A DNA stretch of 8,062 bases from Chloroflexota bacterium (GCA_019348515.1 JAHWJF010000137.1:1-8062), one strand, 5' to 3'. Positions 1 through 6,857 are shown, counted from the stretch's first letter. Numbers and translations are program-made. Notes: a model not told the origin generated them from the letters alone.

Positions 1-1
1 A

Positions 2-868
2 GACGCCATCAAGGGGCTACGTGTCGGCGAGACGACCGGGTTCTCGGTGCCATTTGCCGAGGACGACGAAAGCCTCGACGAGTCTCTGCGCGGGAAGACG
101 CTGAGCTACTCGGTGACGCTCAAAGGTCTCAAAGAGCGAGACTTGCTGCCGCTGGACGACGATTTCGCGAAGACCGTTGGAGACGTCGATACGCTCGACG
201 AGTTGCGGCGCGATCTTCGCGAAGAGCTGCACCGGGAGCGGACCACCGAGGCGCGACGCGAGGCTCTGGCGCAGATCATCACGAAGATCGCTGAGGACGC
301 GAAAATCGATTTGCCCGATCCAATGATCGATCGCGCCGTCGAGGATGACCTGCGTCGGCTCCGGGGTAGATTGGCGCAACAGGGGGTCCCGCTCGAAGCC
401 TACCTGCGGGCGACCGAGCAGGACGAAGATGCGCTTCGCGACGAGTTGCGCCCGGCGGCACGTGAGCGGCTGCGCAATTCCCTATTGCTGCGCGCGATTG
501 CCGAGCGGGAAGGGATCGCGGTAGGCGATGACGTCGTCGACGCGGCGGTCGAGCGGATGACTCTCGCGGCCCAGACTTCTGAGCAGCCCACCCAAGCGGA
601 AGCGTTTGCCCGTAGCGATTACGTACGCGGCATGCTGCAATCCGAATTGTTCGAGCGGCAGTTGACCGACCGTCTCGTCGAGATCGCGACCGAAGGACGG
701 GGAGCGGTGGTCAACGGGTGGGAGGCCCCGGTCCCCGAGTCAGGCTCTTCAGAAGGAGATGTCGCGGCTTCCGCCGCCGGCGACGATGACATGGCTGACA
801 TTGCGGCCGTGAGCGAGACGCAAGACCACGAAGCGGATACGGGACGCGGCGAGGCAGATGAGGCGTAA
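2..868 (+). CDS. tig: Trigger factor, C-terminal part (5' end outside window)
   Basis: Ribosome-associated chaperone that binds nascent chains and has peptidyl-prolyl isomerase activity; it acts in the cytoplasm at the ribosome exit tunnel. The frame is open from base 2, so the gene starts upstream and the GTG at 47 is internal. Of 288 visible residues, about the first 45 are the end of the FKBP-like PPIase domain, including GLRVGET and the segment from GKTLSYSVTLKGLKERDL into PLDDDFAKTVGD, which is typical of trigger factor. The rest is the long helical C-terminal chaperone domain, rich in Arg, Glu and Leu. The N-terminal ribosome-binding domain is not visible. The last 42 residues (from base 740) form an acidic low-complexity tail with 13 Asp/Glu and one Arg. 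Position directly before clpP and clpX supports the call. The TAA stop at 866-868 is followed by a 256-base gap, so tig is probably a separate transcription unit or reads through. Confidence 0.93.
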   Translation, partial: DAIKGLRVGETTGFSVPFAEDDESLDESLRGKTLSYSVTLKGLKERDLLPLDDDFAKTVGDVDTLDELRRDLREELHRERTTEARREALAQIITKIAEDAKIDLPDPMIDRAVEDDLRRLRGRLAQQGVPLEAYLRATEQDEDALRDELRPAARERLRNSLLLRAIAEREGIAVGDDVVDAAVERMTLAAQTSEQPTQAEAFARSDYVRGMLQSELFERQLTDRLVEIATEGRGAVVNGWEAPVPESGSSEGDVAASAAGDDDMADIAAVSETQDHEADTGRGEADEA

Positions 869-1124
869 GAGCGCAGTCGTCTAGCGGCGTTTGTGGACTG
901 GACAATAGACGGCTCGTCGTGACATAACTACACTGGCGAGGGGCTAATAGTGGTGTTTCCGCCAGACTGTCCAATCAGGACGAACTTCCCGGTCCCGCGC
1001 CTACCGCCACGCTGGCCGCTGACAGTAGAATGCCCGCACAGCAACGTGCCCACCCCGCACTCCGCCGCCGCGTTGGATCGGTCGGGTGATGCGGCGGGCG
1101 AGACGAGAAGAGGAACTCGACCAG
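869..1124 (+). promoter_or_regulatory. tig-clpP intergenic leader with candidate promoters
   Basis: This 256-base gap is the only large one in the Clp block and is the likely place for the clpP promoter. Two weak candidates are visible. One pairs TGGACA (899-904) with CATAAC (923-928), spaced 18 bases. The other is an isolated -10-like TAGAAT (1026-1031, five of six matches to TATAAT) with no good -35 box 16-18 bases upstream. Near the gene, CCGCCGC (1065-1071) can pair with GCGGCGG (1091-1097), just ahead of the Shine-Dalgarno. I saw no clear CIRCE, CtsR or ClgR-like operator. I saw no Rho-independent terminator for tig here. The promoter calls are by eye only. Confidence 0.35.
1110..1115 (+). 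promoter_or_regulatory. Ribosome binding site of clpP
   Basis: GAGGAA sits nine bases before the ATG at 1125. It favours that start over the in-frame GTG at 1086 and ATG at 1089, which would place this purine-rich stretch inside the coding region and add Arg/Glu-rich residues not typical of ClpP. Confidence 0.6.
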
Positions 1125-1784
1125 ATGCACATCCCAACAGTTGAAAATCTCATCCCGATGGTCGTGGAGAGCACGAACCGGGGGGAGCGCGCGTTCGATA
1201 TCTACTCGCGGCTTCTGAAGGACCGCATCATCTTCCTCGGCACCCCGGTCGATGATCAGATTGCCAACCTGATCATCGCGCAGATGCTCTTCCTGGCCCA
1301 CGAGGACCCGGATCAGGACATCAAGCTCTATATCAACTCCCCCGGCGGGGTGGTCTACTCCGGTCTGGCTATCTACGACACGATGCAGATGATCAAGCCG
1401 GATGTCGCAACCTTTACGATGGGCATGAGCGCCAGCATGGCCGCGGTGCTCCTCGCCGGCGGCACCCAGGGGAAGCGGTTTGCGCTGCCGAACGCGCGCG
1501 TGATGATCCACCAGGGTTCTGCCGGATTCCGTGGCGCGGTGCCCGACATCGAGGTCGTCGCCCGTGAGACGCTGTCGCTGACGACCAAGCTCACCGAGAT
1601 CCTGGCGCACCACTCGGGGCAGCCGTTCGAAAAGGTGAAGCATGACACCGAGCGTGATTACTACATGACGGCCCAGGAGGCGAAGGAGTATGGCCTTGTC
1701 GACGAGGTGCTGGAGCCGTCAAAGGTTCTGGCGGGGGTGACGAACCTCGTGGAGACGTCAGACAACGGACGCGGGAAGGGTTAA
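1125..1784 (+). CDS. clpP: ATP-dependent Clp protease proteolytic subunit ClpP
   Basis: Serine peptidase (family S14) that forms the double-heptamer chamber degrading proteins fed by ClpX or other Clp ATPases in the cytoplasm. The protein is 219 residues from ATG 1125. It shows VESTNRGERAFDIYSRLLKD near the N terminus (residues 14-33), YINSPGG (69-75, oxyanion region), the nucleophile Ser104 in GMSASMAA, His129 in MIHQ and Asp178 in ERDY. Spacings of 25 and 49 residues between the triad members match E. coli ClpP. After the catalytic His it reads GSAGFRG where the better-known enzymes have PLGGxxG, probably a lineage variant. An upstream in-frame start at 1086 would give 232 residues but lacks a ribosome binding site of its own. 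clpX follows after 71 bases, so co-transcription is likely. No processing site is obvious beyond the short N-terminal extension MHIPTVEN. Confidence 0.97.
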   Translation: MHIPTVENLIPMVVESTNRGERAFDIYSRLLKDRIIFLGTPVDDQIANLIIAQMLFLAHEDPDQDIKLYINSPGGVVYSGLAIYDTMQMIKPDVATFTMGMSASMAAVLLAGGTQGKRFALPNARVMIHQGSAGFRGAVPDIEVVARETLSLTTKLTEILAHHSGQPFEKVKHDTERDYYMTAQEAKEYGLVDEVLEPSKVLAGVTNLVETSDNGRGKG

Positions 1785-1793
1785 GGGCCTCTT

Positions 1794-1813
1794 GCCAGCG
1801 GCTCGCCGCTGGC
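1794..1813 (+). other. Intercistronic hairpin between clpP and clpX
   Basis: GCCAGCGG (1794-1801) and CCGCTGGC (1806-1813) are perfect inverted repeats around the four-base loop CTCG, beginning nine bases after the clpP stop. No T run follows, so it is not a standard Rho-independent terminator. By analogy with other operons it could stabilise the clpP 3' end, be a processing site or tune clpX expression; that is inference. Confidence 0.6.
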
Positions 1814-1855
1814 GCATGATCCGGAGACGCCGTCCTCGCGAGCATCGAAGCGGCA

Positions 1856-3151
1856 ATGACTATGAGTGAGAGCGGCGGCATGAATACGACGCGAGGTGGT
1901 CGGGTGCATTACCGGTGCTCCTTCTGTAACAAAGGCCAGGAAGAGGTACGCCGGCTTATCGCCGGGCCAAATCAGGTCTATATCTGCGATGAATGCGTGC
2001 AGCTGTGCCGCGAGATCATCGAAGAGGAGGAGCCGACAACGCCGCGGGTGGAGCCATCCTTCGTCGGCATCCCCACACCCCGCGAGCTGTATGAGCGTCT
2101 CAATAGCTATGTCATTGGACAGGATCGTGCCAAGCGCATCCTGTCCGTCGCGGTCTACAACCACTACAAACGCATCAACGCCGGACTTGACGGCGACGAT
2201 GACGTCGAACTGCAAAAGAGCAATATCCTGCTCGTGGGACCAACTGGCTGCGGCAAGACCTTGCTGGCGCAGACCCTGGCCAAACTGCTCGACGTGCCGT
2301 TCTCGATCGCCGACGCCACCGCGCTGACGGAGGCCGGGTACGTTGGAGAGGACGTCGAGAATATTCTGCTGCGGTTGATTCAGGCTGCCGGCGACGTTGC
2401 GCGGGCGCAGACCGGCATTATCTACATTGACGAGATCGACAAGATCGCGCGCAAGGCGGACAACCCGAGTATTACTCGTGACGTCTCGGGTGAGGGGGTG
2501 CAGCAGGCGCTGCTGAAGATCATCGAGGGAACGGTCGCGAATGTCCCGCCACAGAGCGGGCGGAAGCATCCCCACCAGGAATACATCCAGATCGACACCC
2601 GGAACATCTTGTTCATTTGCGGCGGCGCCTTCGAGGGGCTAGACGAGATCGTGGCCAAGCGCATCGGCAAGCAGACGCCGATCGGTTTCGGATCCTCCGC
2701 GGAGGAGGCGAAGGTGGCCATCGAAAACCCGTTGCAATTCTTGACCCACGATGATTTGCTGAAGTACGGGCTCATTCCGGAGTTCGTGGGCCGGTTGCCA
2801 GTCTCCGTCTCGCTCGACACGCTGACGCGGTCTGACCTGATCCGGATTCTCACCGAGCCGCGCAATGCCGTCGTCAAGCAGTACGAGAAGTTCTTCTCCC
2901 TGGACAACGTGGAGCTGATCTTCACTGACGATGCGCTCGAGGCGACCGCTAAGCAGGCCGAAGCCCGCAAGACCGGCGCACGTGGTCTACGCACCTCGAT
3001 CGAGGAAGTGCTTCTCGACGTGATGTACGAGATTCCTTCGTTGGACAACGTTCGCAAGTGCGTCGTCGACGCCAATGTGATCAATAACCGGACGCGGCCA
3101 CTCCTGATGAGCGTCAACGAGCAGGAGATCCCGTACGCCGAGACGGCGTGA
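1856..3151 (+). CDS. clpX: ATP-dependent Clp protease ATP-binding subunit ClpX
   Basis: AAA+ unfoldase that recognises substrates, unfolds them with ATP and threads them into ClpP. From the ATG at 1856 it has 431 residues, the usual length. The N-terminal zinc-binding domain has C21xxC24 and C44xxC47. The AAA+ module shows Walker A GPTGCGKT (128-135, Cys where Ser is usual), pore loop GYVG (161-164), Walker B IIYIDE (188-193), the RKH loop (236-238), the ClpP-docking IGF loop (276-278), the arginine finger in GRLP (R313) and sensor-2 GARGLR (374-379). All parts needed for a ClpP-dependent unfoldase are therefore present. The start is uncertain: ATGs at 1856, 1862 and 1880 are all in frame, none has a strong Shine-Dalgarno, and the residues before the zinc finger are poorly conserved in the family. 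It lies 71 bases after clpP and is followed by a terminator-like hairpin. Confidence 0.97.
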   Translation: MTMSESGGMNTTRGGRVHYRCSFCNKGQEEVRRLIAGPNQVYICDECVQLCREIIEEEEPTTPRVEPSFVGIPTPRELYERLNSYVIGQDRAKRILSVAVYNHYKRINAGLDGDDDVELQKSNILLVGPTGCGKTLLAQTLAKLLDVPFSIADATALTEAGYVGEDVENILLRLIQAAGDVARAQTGIIYIDEIDKIARKADNPSITRDVSGEGVQQALLKIIEGTVANVPPQSGRKHPHQEYIQIDTRNILFICGGAFEGLDEIVAKRIGKQTPIGFGSSAEEAKVAIENPLQFLTHDDLLKYGLIPEFVGRLPVSVSLDTLTRSDLIRILTEPRNAVVKQYEKFFSLDNVELIFTDDALEATAKQAEARKTGARGLRTSIEEVLLDVMYEIPSLDNVRKCVVDANVINNRTRPLLMSVNEQEIPYAETA

Positions 3152-3178
3152 ACCCGGATTTGATCGAGTATTGAATCA

Positions 3179-3215
3179 GGGGGGCCGGGCGGAAAACCCG
3201 GCCTCCCCGCTTTAT
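3179..3215 (+). terminator. Rho-independent-like terminator after clpX
   Basis: The stem GGCCGGG (3183-3189) pairs with CCCGGCC (3197-3203) around a seven-base loop, CGGAAAA. It is extended by GGGG (3179-3182) pairing with CCCC (3205-3208) across one bulged T. A short T-rich tail (CTTTAT) follows. It lies 27 bases after the clpX stop, where a terminator for the clp unit would be expected. The T run is short, so termination may be partial. Confidence 0.75.
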
Positions 3216-3334
3216 AGATCGTCCGGACCACGCTACTCAAAATCTGCGCTTCTGATAACCAATGGTTGCCGAGGGCGGCACAAACTGGCCTCCAGGGTGC
3301 ATGCTTTAGGATGGCCCGCGATTTGGATCCTTGC

Positions 3335-3340
3335 GGAGGA
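3335..3340 (+). promoter_or_regulatory. Ribosome binding site of the HtrA-like protease
   Basis: GGAGGA lies six bases before the ATG at 3347. It decides this start against the upstream in-frame GTG at 3266 and an out-of-frame ATG at 3343. Translation from 3347 begins directly with a signal peptide. Confidence 0.8.
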
Positions 3341-3346
3341 ACATGG

Positions 3347-4735
3347 ATGCGTTTCGAGAATCGATTCCTTGCCCTTGCAGCTGCGCTCATCGTGCCGGCG
3401 CTGACGGTCAGTCCCGCGATGGCGCAAGAGAGTGCGACCTTTGGGCAATCACTGGCGGAAGGTCCGATGACCGCTTGGTGCGAACCGGGTCAAGCGCTGC
3501 TCAGCGGCGGCTACGAGCTCAAGGGGGCGGAACCGGCTGCTCCCGAGATTGCGCTAGAAGAGGAAGCCCCGCCGGCGGAACCGGTCGTATTTGTCAGCGC
3601 TTCCCATCCCACGCTCAGGCTGGACCGAAGCGGCAACGTGGCTCAGTTCGGTTGGACCGCCGTGCCGAATACCATCATTGGAGCCGCCGGCCCGTTGGTC
3701 GCCTACGCCATTTGCGCGGGCGAACCTTCACCCGCGCCGCCAGCGGAGTCGATGCCGCCGCCGCCAAGGCCATTGCCAGGACCAAAGACGGTCGCGATGG
3801 GCACGACGGTGCTGACTCCCGTCGAGGTCGTCCAGCAGATTGGCCCGGCCGTGGTGACGGTCATCAACGAGCAGATCGAGGAAGGTGAGACGGACACCGT
3901 GCCCACGGGTTCGGGAAGCGGGTTCTTTTTCGATACTGACGGGCACATCGTGACCAATGAGCACGTCGTCGAGGGCGGGGTCGAGTTTGTCGTCGTACTG
4001 GAGGACGGTCGTGAATTGTCCGCGACCCTGGTAGGCGCCGATGCGAACAGCGACGTCGCGGTGCTGAAAGTCGACGCGCCCGTGCCGGCGGTTGCTCGCA
4101 TCGGTGATTCGGATCACTTGCAGCCCGGCCAGGGAGTGCTCGCCATTGGCTCGCCACTGGGCACATTCACGAACACCGTCACCGAGGGTATCGTCTCCGC
4201 GCTCGGGAGAACCGTGCCGGATGACAACGGCGGTCCGGAACTGGTGAACCTGATCCAGCATGATGCCGCGATCAACCCGGGAAACTCCGGCGGCCCTCTG
4301 GTCACCCTGACGGGCGAGGTCGTGGGTATCAACACGCTCGGCATCGTCGATGCGCAAGGTCTCTTCTTCGCGGTACCGGCACAGACGGTCTCTCGCGTAG
4401 CCGAGGAGCTCATCGCCGAGGGCGCGGTCGACTACCCATACCTGGGTCTACAACTGGCGCCCCTCGACGAAGAGACCATCGTGCAGTGGGCTCTCCCGGT
4501 GGATGAAGGGTTCTATGTGCAAGGTGTCGTCGCCGGTACTCCGTCCGAGGCGGCCGGCCTGCAGGTCGGTGACATCGTGACCGCGATCGACCTGGAGCGG
4601 GTTGGCGAGCGACAGTCAATGGTCGGCGCGCTGTTCCAGTACAAGCCGGGCGACACCGTTCAGCTCACGGTCCAACGGGGACTGGTAACAATGCGCGTCG
4701 ACGTTCCACTGGCGGAACGTCCTACGGACCTGTAG
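3347..4735 (+). CDS. Exported HtrA/DegP-type serine protease with N-terminal cysteine-bounded region and PDZ domain
   Basis: Predicted secreted or surface serine protease (family S1C) for extracytoplasmic protein quality control. From ATG 3347 it has 462 residues. Residues 1-26 are a signal peptide: basic start, hydrophobic core (about 8-21) and AMA before a likely cleavage at 26/27. Residues about 40-124 form a separate segment bounded by two cysteines (C45 and C123), with LLSGGYEL, SASHPT, GWTAVPN and AYAICA; these resemble a small domain in secreted proteins with the pattern C..G...L.GGY...GW...N...AYAIC. A Pro-rich linker follows (127-146). The trypsin-like domain carries His206 (TNEHVV), Asp236 (SDVAVLKV) and Ser314 (INPGNSGGPL), a complete triad. 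Residues about 365-457 look like one PDZ domain (YLGLQL, GTPSEAAGLQVGDIV). It follows the clpX terminator and probably starts its own operon with the next two genes. HtrA class is secure; substrate and the role of the N-terminal segment are unknown. Confidence 0.92.
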   Translation: MRFENRFLALAAALIVPALTVSPAMAQESATFGQSLAEGPMTAWCEPGQALLSGGYELKGAEPAAPEIALEEEAPPAEPVVFVSASHPTLRLDRSGNVAQFGWTAVPNTIIGAAGPLVAYAICAGEPSPAPPAESMPPPPRPLPGPKTVAMGTTVLTPVEVVQQIGPAVVTVINEQIEEGETDTVPTGSGSGFFFDTDGHIVTNEHVVEGGVEFVVVLEDGRELSATLVGADANSDVAVLKVDAPVPAVARIGDSDHLQPGQGVLAIGSPLGTFTNTVTEGIVSALGRTVPDDNGGPELVNLIQHDAAINPGNSGGPLVTLTGEVVGINTLGIVDAQGLFFAVPAQTVSRVAEELIAEGAVDYPYLGLQLAPLDEETIVQWALPVDEGFYVQGVVAGTPSEAAGLQVGDIVTAIDLERVGERQSMVGALFQYKPGDTVQLTVQRGLVTMRVDVPLAERPTDL

Positions 4736-4764
4736 AGCGGTCACGGAGTATGGAAAGCACTGTC

Positions 4765-4769
4765 AGGAG
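4765..4769 (+). promoter_or_regulatory. Ribosome binding site supporting a TTG start
   Basis: AGGAG lies nine bases before the TTG at 4779. The protein beginning there has the exact N-terminal layout of its family (catalytic GDS motif within the first ten residues), which makes TTG the likely start codon although no ATG or GTG is available in frame nearby. Confidence 0.65.
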
Positions 4770-4778
4770 CCGCAGCGC

Positions 4779-5405
4779 TTGAAAACGATTCTGTGCTACG
4801 GCGACTCGAACACGTGGGGCTACGATCCGGGGACGCGGTCACGGTATCCGCCCGATGTGAGGTGGACCGGCGTTCTGGCCGAGATGCTGGGACGGGCCTA
4901 TCGCGTCGTGGAAGAAGGGCTGAATGGTCGAACGACGCGATGGGATGATCCATTCGGACCGGGGCGCAGCGGCCAGACGTACCTGCGCCCGTGTATCGAA
5001 TCGCACGAGCCGCTGGACCTCATCGTCGTCATGCTGGGAACGAACGACCTCAAACGCCGTTTCAATCTCACCTCCTCTGATATCGCCGAAAGCACAGCCG
5101 GGCTAGCAGAGGAGGCGAGCCGCATTGCTCGCACAGCTGGTGGAGAGCAGGCAAATGTTCTGCTTGTTGCTCCACCAGCAACCACAACGCTGACGGAGTT
5201 CGACCAGATGTTTGCCGGAGCGCTCGAGAAATCCCGGCAGTTTTCGCACTACTACCGGTTAGCCGCGGGCTGGCGTAGGGTGCCCTTCTTCGATGCCGGG
5301 TCGGTGATCGTCTCCAGCGAGAAAGACGGTATCCATTTCGACGCGGACGAACACCGTAAACTCGCCGAGGCCCTAGCTGGCGAAGTCCGCCGCCTGATCG
5401 GCTAA
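4779..5405 (+). CDS. SGNH-fold hydrolase (esterase/acyltransferase-like)
   Basis: A 208-residue enzyme of the GDSL/SGNH hydrolase superfamily, probably cytoplasmic because no signal peptide is present. Block I is GDSN (8-11, nucleophile Ser10), block II Gly is in EEGLNGRTT (45-53), block III is GTND (87-90) and block V is DGIHF (Asp183, His186). The layout, with VRWTGVLAEMLG near residues 27-38, EEGLNGRTT and PFFDAGSVI before the DGIH motif, closely resembles the Mycobacterium smegmatis acyltransferase/perhydrolase MsAcT and related arylesterases, as I recall them. Those enzymes hydrolyse or transfer short acyl esters; the natural substrate here cannot be read from sequence. Translation starts at TTG. 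The gene lies 43 bases after the protease and 26 before the next gene, suggesting an operon, though no functional link is evident. Confidence 0.88.
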   Translation: MKTILCYGDSNTWGYDPGTRSRYPPDVRWTGVLAEMLGRAYRVVEEGLNGRTTRWDDPFGPGRSGQTYLRPCIESHEPLDLIVVMLGTNDLKRRFNLTSSDIAESTAGLAEEASRIARTAGGEQANVLLVAPPATTTLTEFDQMFAGALEKSRQFSHYYRLAAGWRRVPFFDAGSVIVSSEKDGIHFDADEHRKLAEALAGEVRRLIG

Positions 5406-5431
5406 GGTGAACTTGAAAGGGCGCCAATCTC

Positions 5432-6466
5432 GTGCGTGCCATCACGATTCACCCTGGTGATGGGGTCCCCGACCTCGAGACGGCCAGGGTTGTCATCACC
5501 GAGGACGTCAAGCTCGGCGGCCAGCGTATCCGTAAGGGGCATCGTCTCACCACGGACGATGCTCCCCTTGTGGAGGTGCTTGACCGGCCGATCCATGCGG
5601 TGGTCCTAGAGTCCACCGACGTGCACGAAGACGATGCGGGAGCGCGTCTGGCGGCCGCCGTCGCCGGGCCCGGTCTCGTGATTCGCGGCCCCTCCTTCAG
5701 CCGTTACAACCTGGTGGCGGAGACGAAGGGGCTCTTGCGAGTTGATCCGGGCGCACTGCTACGGCTCAATCGACTGCCCGGAGTGGCCATCTTCACGCTC
5801 GAGGACCGGATCCCCGTGGTCCCTGGCAAGATCGTCACCGGGGTCAAAGTGACTCCGGTGGCGGTCGCGGAAGCGACCCTGCGGGAAGCCGAGGCGATTG
5901 CTGGCGAGGGGCCGGTCGTTCAGATCGTCCCGTTCCAGCCGTTACAGGTGGGGGTGATCAGCACCGAGGGTCCAGACTGGCGGGTACGGGACAGGTTCCA
6001 GTCGTCGGTGGCACAGAAGATTGGCTGGTACGGCGGCTCCGTGATCGGGTTTAGTGACCTGCCGCGGGACGCCGGAGCCATCGCCGCCCACATTGAGCGC
6101 CTGGAACGTGAAGGCGCCGATCTCGTGCTCGCCGCAGGCGGGAATACGATCGATCCTCTGGATCCCACATTGCAATCGCTCGACCTGGCCGGGGCGGATA
6201 TCGTCCGCTTCGGGGCTCCGGCGCACCCGGGTAGCATGTTCTGGCTGGCCTATCGTGGCGACCTGCCGATCTTCAACCTCGCGTCCTGCTCGATGTTCTC
6301 GAAATCGACCATTGCCGATGTTGTACTGCCGTGGATCATGACGGGCGAGCGGGTCGAGGCCGATACGCTCGCTGGTCTCGGGTTCGGTGGACTGCTGGAC
6401 CGGGGAATGGCGTTTCGTTTCCCGCCGTACGACGTCGATGGGGTCGAGGAGTCCGGCGAGGAGTAA
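5432..6466 (+). CDS. Molybdopterin-binding protein (MoCF-biosynthesis fold)
   Basis: A 344-residue protein starting at GTG 5432, with GAAAGG eleven bases upstream as a modest ribosome binding site. The N-terminal half contains SRYNLVAETKGLLRVD (90-105) and LNRLPGV (112-118), as in stand-alone molybdopterin-binding proteins often found beside molybdenum hydroxylases. From about residue 168 comes a MoaB/MogA-type fold: PFQPLQVGVIS, a helix of AAHIERLEREGADLVL type, then the glycine loop AGGNTIDPLD (235-244) and HPGSMFWLAY (265-274). Known relatives bind the pterin cofactor or an intermediate and are thought to help cofactor maturation or insertion. In the better-known members the loops read roughly GGMSxDPDD and PxPG, with a Gly/Pro-rich segment where this protein has NLASCSM (282-288); these changes may affect activity. 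No molybdenum enzyme is encoded in the window, so the partner is unknown. Cytoplasmic, no membrane segments seen. Confidence 0.8.
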   Translation: MRAITIHPGDGVPDLETARVVITEDVKLGGQRIRKGHRLTTDDAPLVEVLDRPIHAVVLESTDVHEDDAGARLAAAVAGPGLVIRGPSFSRYNLVAETKGLLRVDPGALLRLNRLPGVAIFTLEDRIPVVPGKIVTGVKVTPVAVAEATLREAEAIAGEGPVVQIVPFQPLQVGVISTEGPDWRVRDRFQSSVAQKIGWYGGSVIGFSDLPRDAGAIAAHIERLEREGADLVLAAGGNTIDPLDPTLQSLDLAGADIVRFGAPAHPGSMFWLAYRGDLPIFNLASCSMFSKSTIADVVLPWIMTGERVEADTLAGLGFGGLLDRGMAFRFPPYDVDGVEESGEE

Positions 6467-6620
6467 GGTGCACGGCGGTCGCCCTGGATTAGGCGCGCAG
6501 GCTTGGTCGGGGCTTCGCCAGCGTCGAAGAGTTCGAGCTGGATCACCAGGGATAGGCCGGCCAGTGAAGTCTGACCGCGAGGTTCGAGTGCGGGCGGCGC
6601 GTGACTCGCATGGATGTGAA

Positions 6621-6648
6621 GGAGGCGTCTCCGCGCGGCTGACGCTCC
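6621..6648 (+). other. Bulged hairpin in the leader region
   Basis: GGAG (6621-6624) pairs with CTCC (6645-6648) and CGTC (6626-6629) with GACG (6641-6644), leaving one bulged G at 6625. The 11-base loop contains CCGCGCGG, which could pair with itself only in part. The left arm overlaps the sequence GAAGGAGG, resembling a sequestered ribosome binding site. No known riboswitch class was recognised. Confidence 0.4.
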
Positions 6649-6851
6649 GAAACCAACCTGCGATGGGCGGGTCCGGCGGCTCACACGCATGCCCTGCAAC
6701 CTCCTCGCGATCGGGGCGGGTACCGGCGGGGCGGGAACTCCTCTAACCAGCATCGCTTATGTTCAACATCATCGTAAATCAGGGCTCCCCCCGCGCGCAG
6801 GGGCCGTTGGTCACGATTCTGGTGCAGGCGCGGAATTCAGGACCACGATCC

Positions 6852-6857
6852 GGAAGG
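6852..6857 (+). promoter_or_regulatory. Ribosome binding site of the ADP-ribosylglycohydrolase
   Basis: GGAAGG (continuing as GGAAGGTG) lies six bases before the ATG at 6864. It supports that start over the in-frame ATG at 6759, whose extra 35 residues show no family similarity. Confidence 0.75.

Noticed and set aside
1065..1097. CCGCCGC/GCGGCGG pairing as a regulatory hairpin before clpP
   Set aside because: A seven-base GC-only stem with a 19-base loop is expected by chance in this composition; mentioned only as part of the leader.
1781..2575. - strand frame of 264 codons opposite the 5' half of clpX
   Set aside because: It mirrors the clpX codon pattern and shows no independent family motif or ribosome binding site.
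3266..3346. Upstream GTG start for the HtrA-like protease, adding 27 residues
   Set aside because: It would bury the signal peptide inside the protein, and GGAGGA stands at ideal distance from the ATG at 3347.
2422..3390. Long - strand frame of 322 codons opposite clpX
   Set aside because: It is antisense to the well-conserved clpX gene, Ser/Thr-rich and without recognisable motifs; a shadow frame.
6250..6753. Open frame on the - strand with an internal stretch LSLVIQLELFDAGEAP
   Set aside because: QLELF-like ends occur in some DNA-repair proteins, but here the frame runs on into the antisense of the molybdopterin-binding gene, and the rest is Arg/Pro/Ser-rich without motifs. Likely chance in GC-rich DNA.
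6782..6805. Inverted CCCC/GGGG repeat as a possible terminator
   Set aside because: Only a four-base core pairs well and no T run follows, so it cannot be supported as a terminator.
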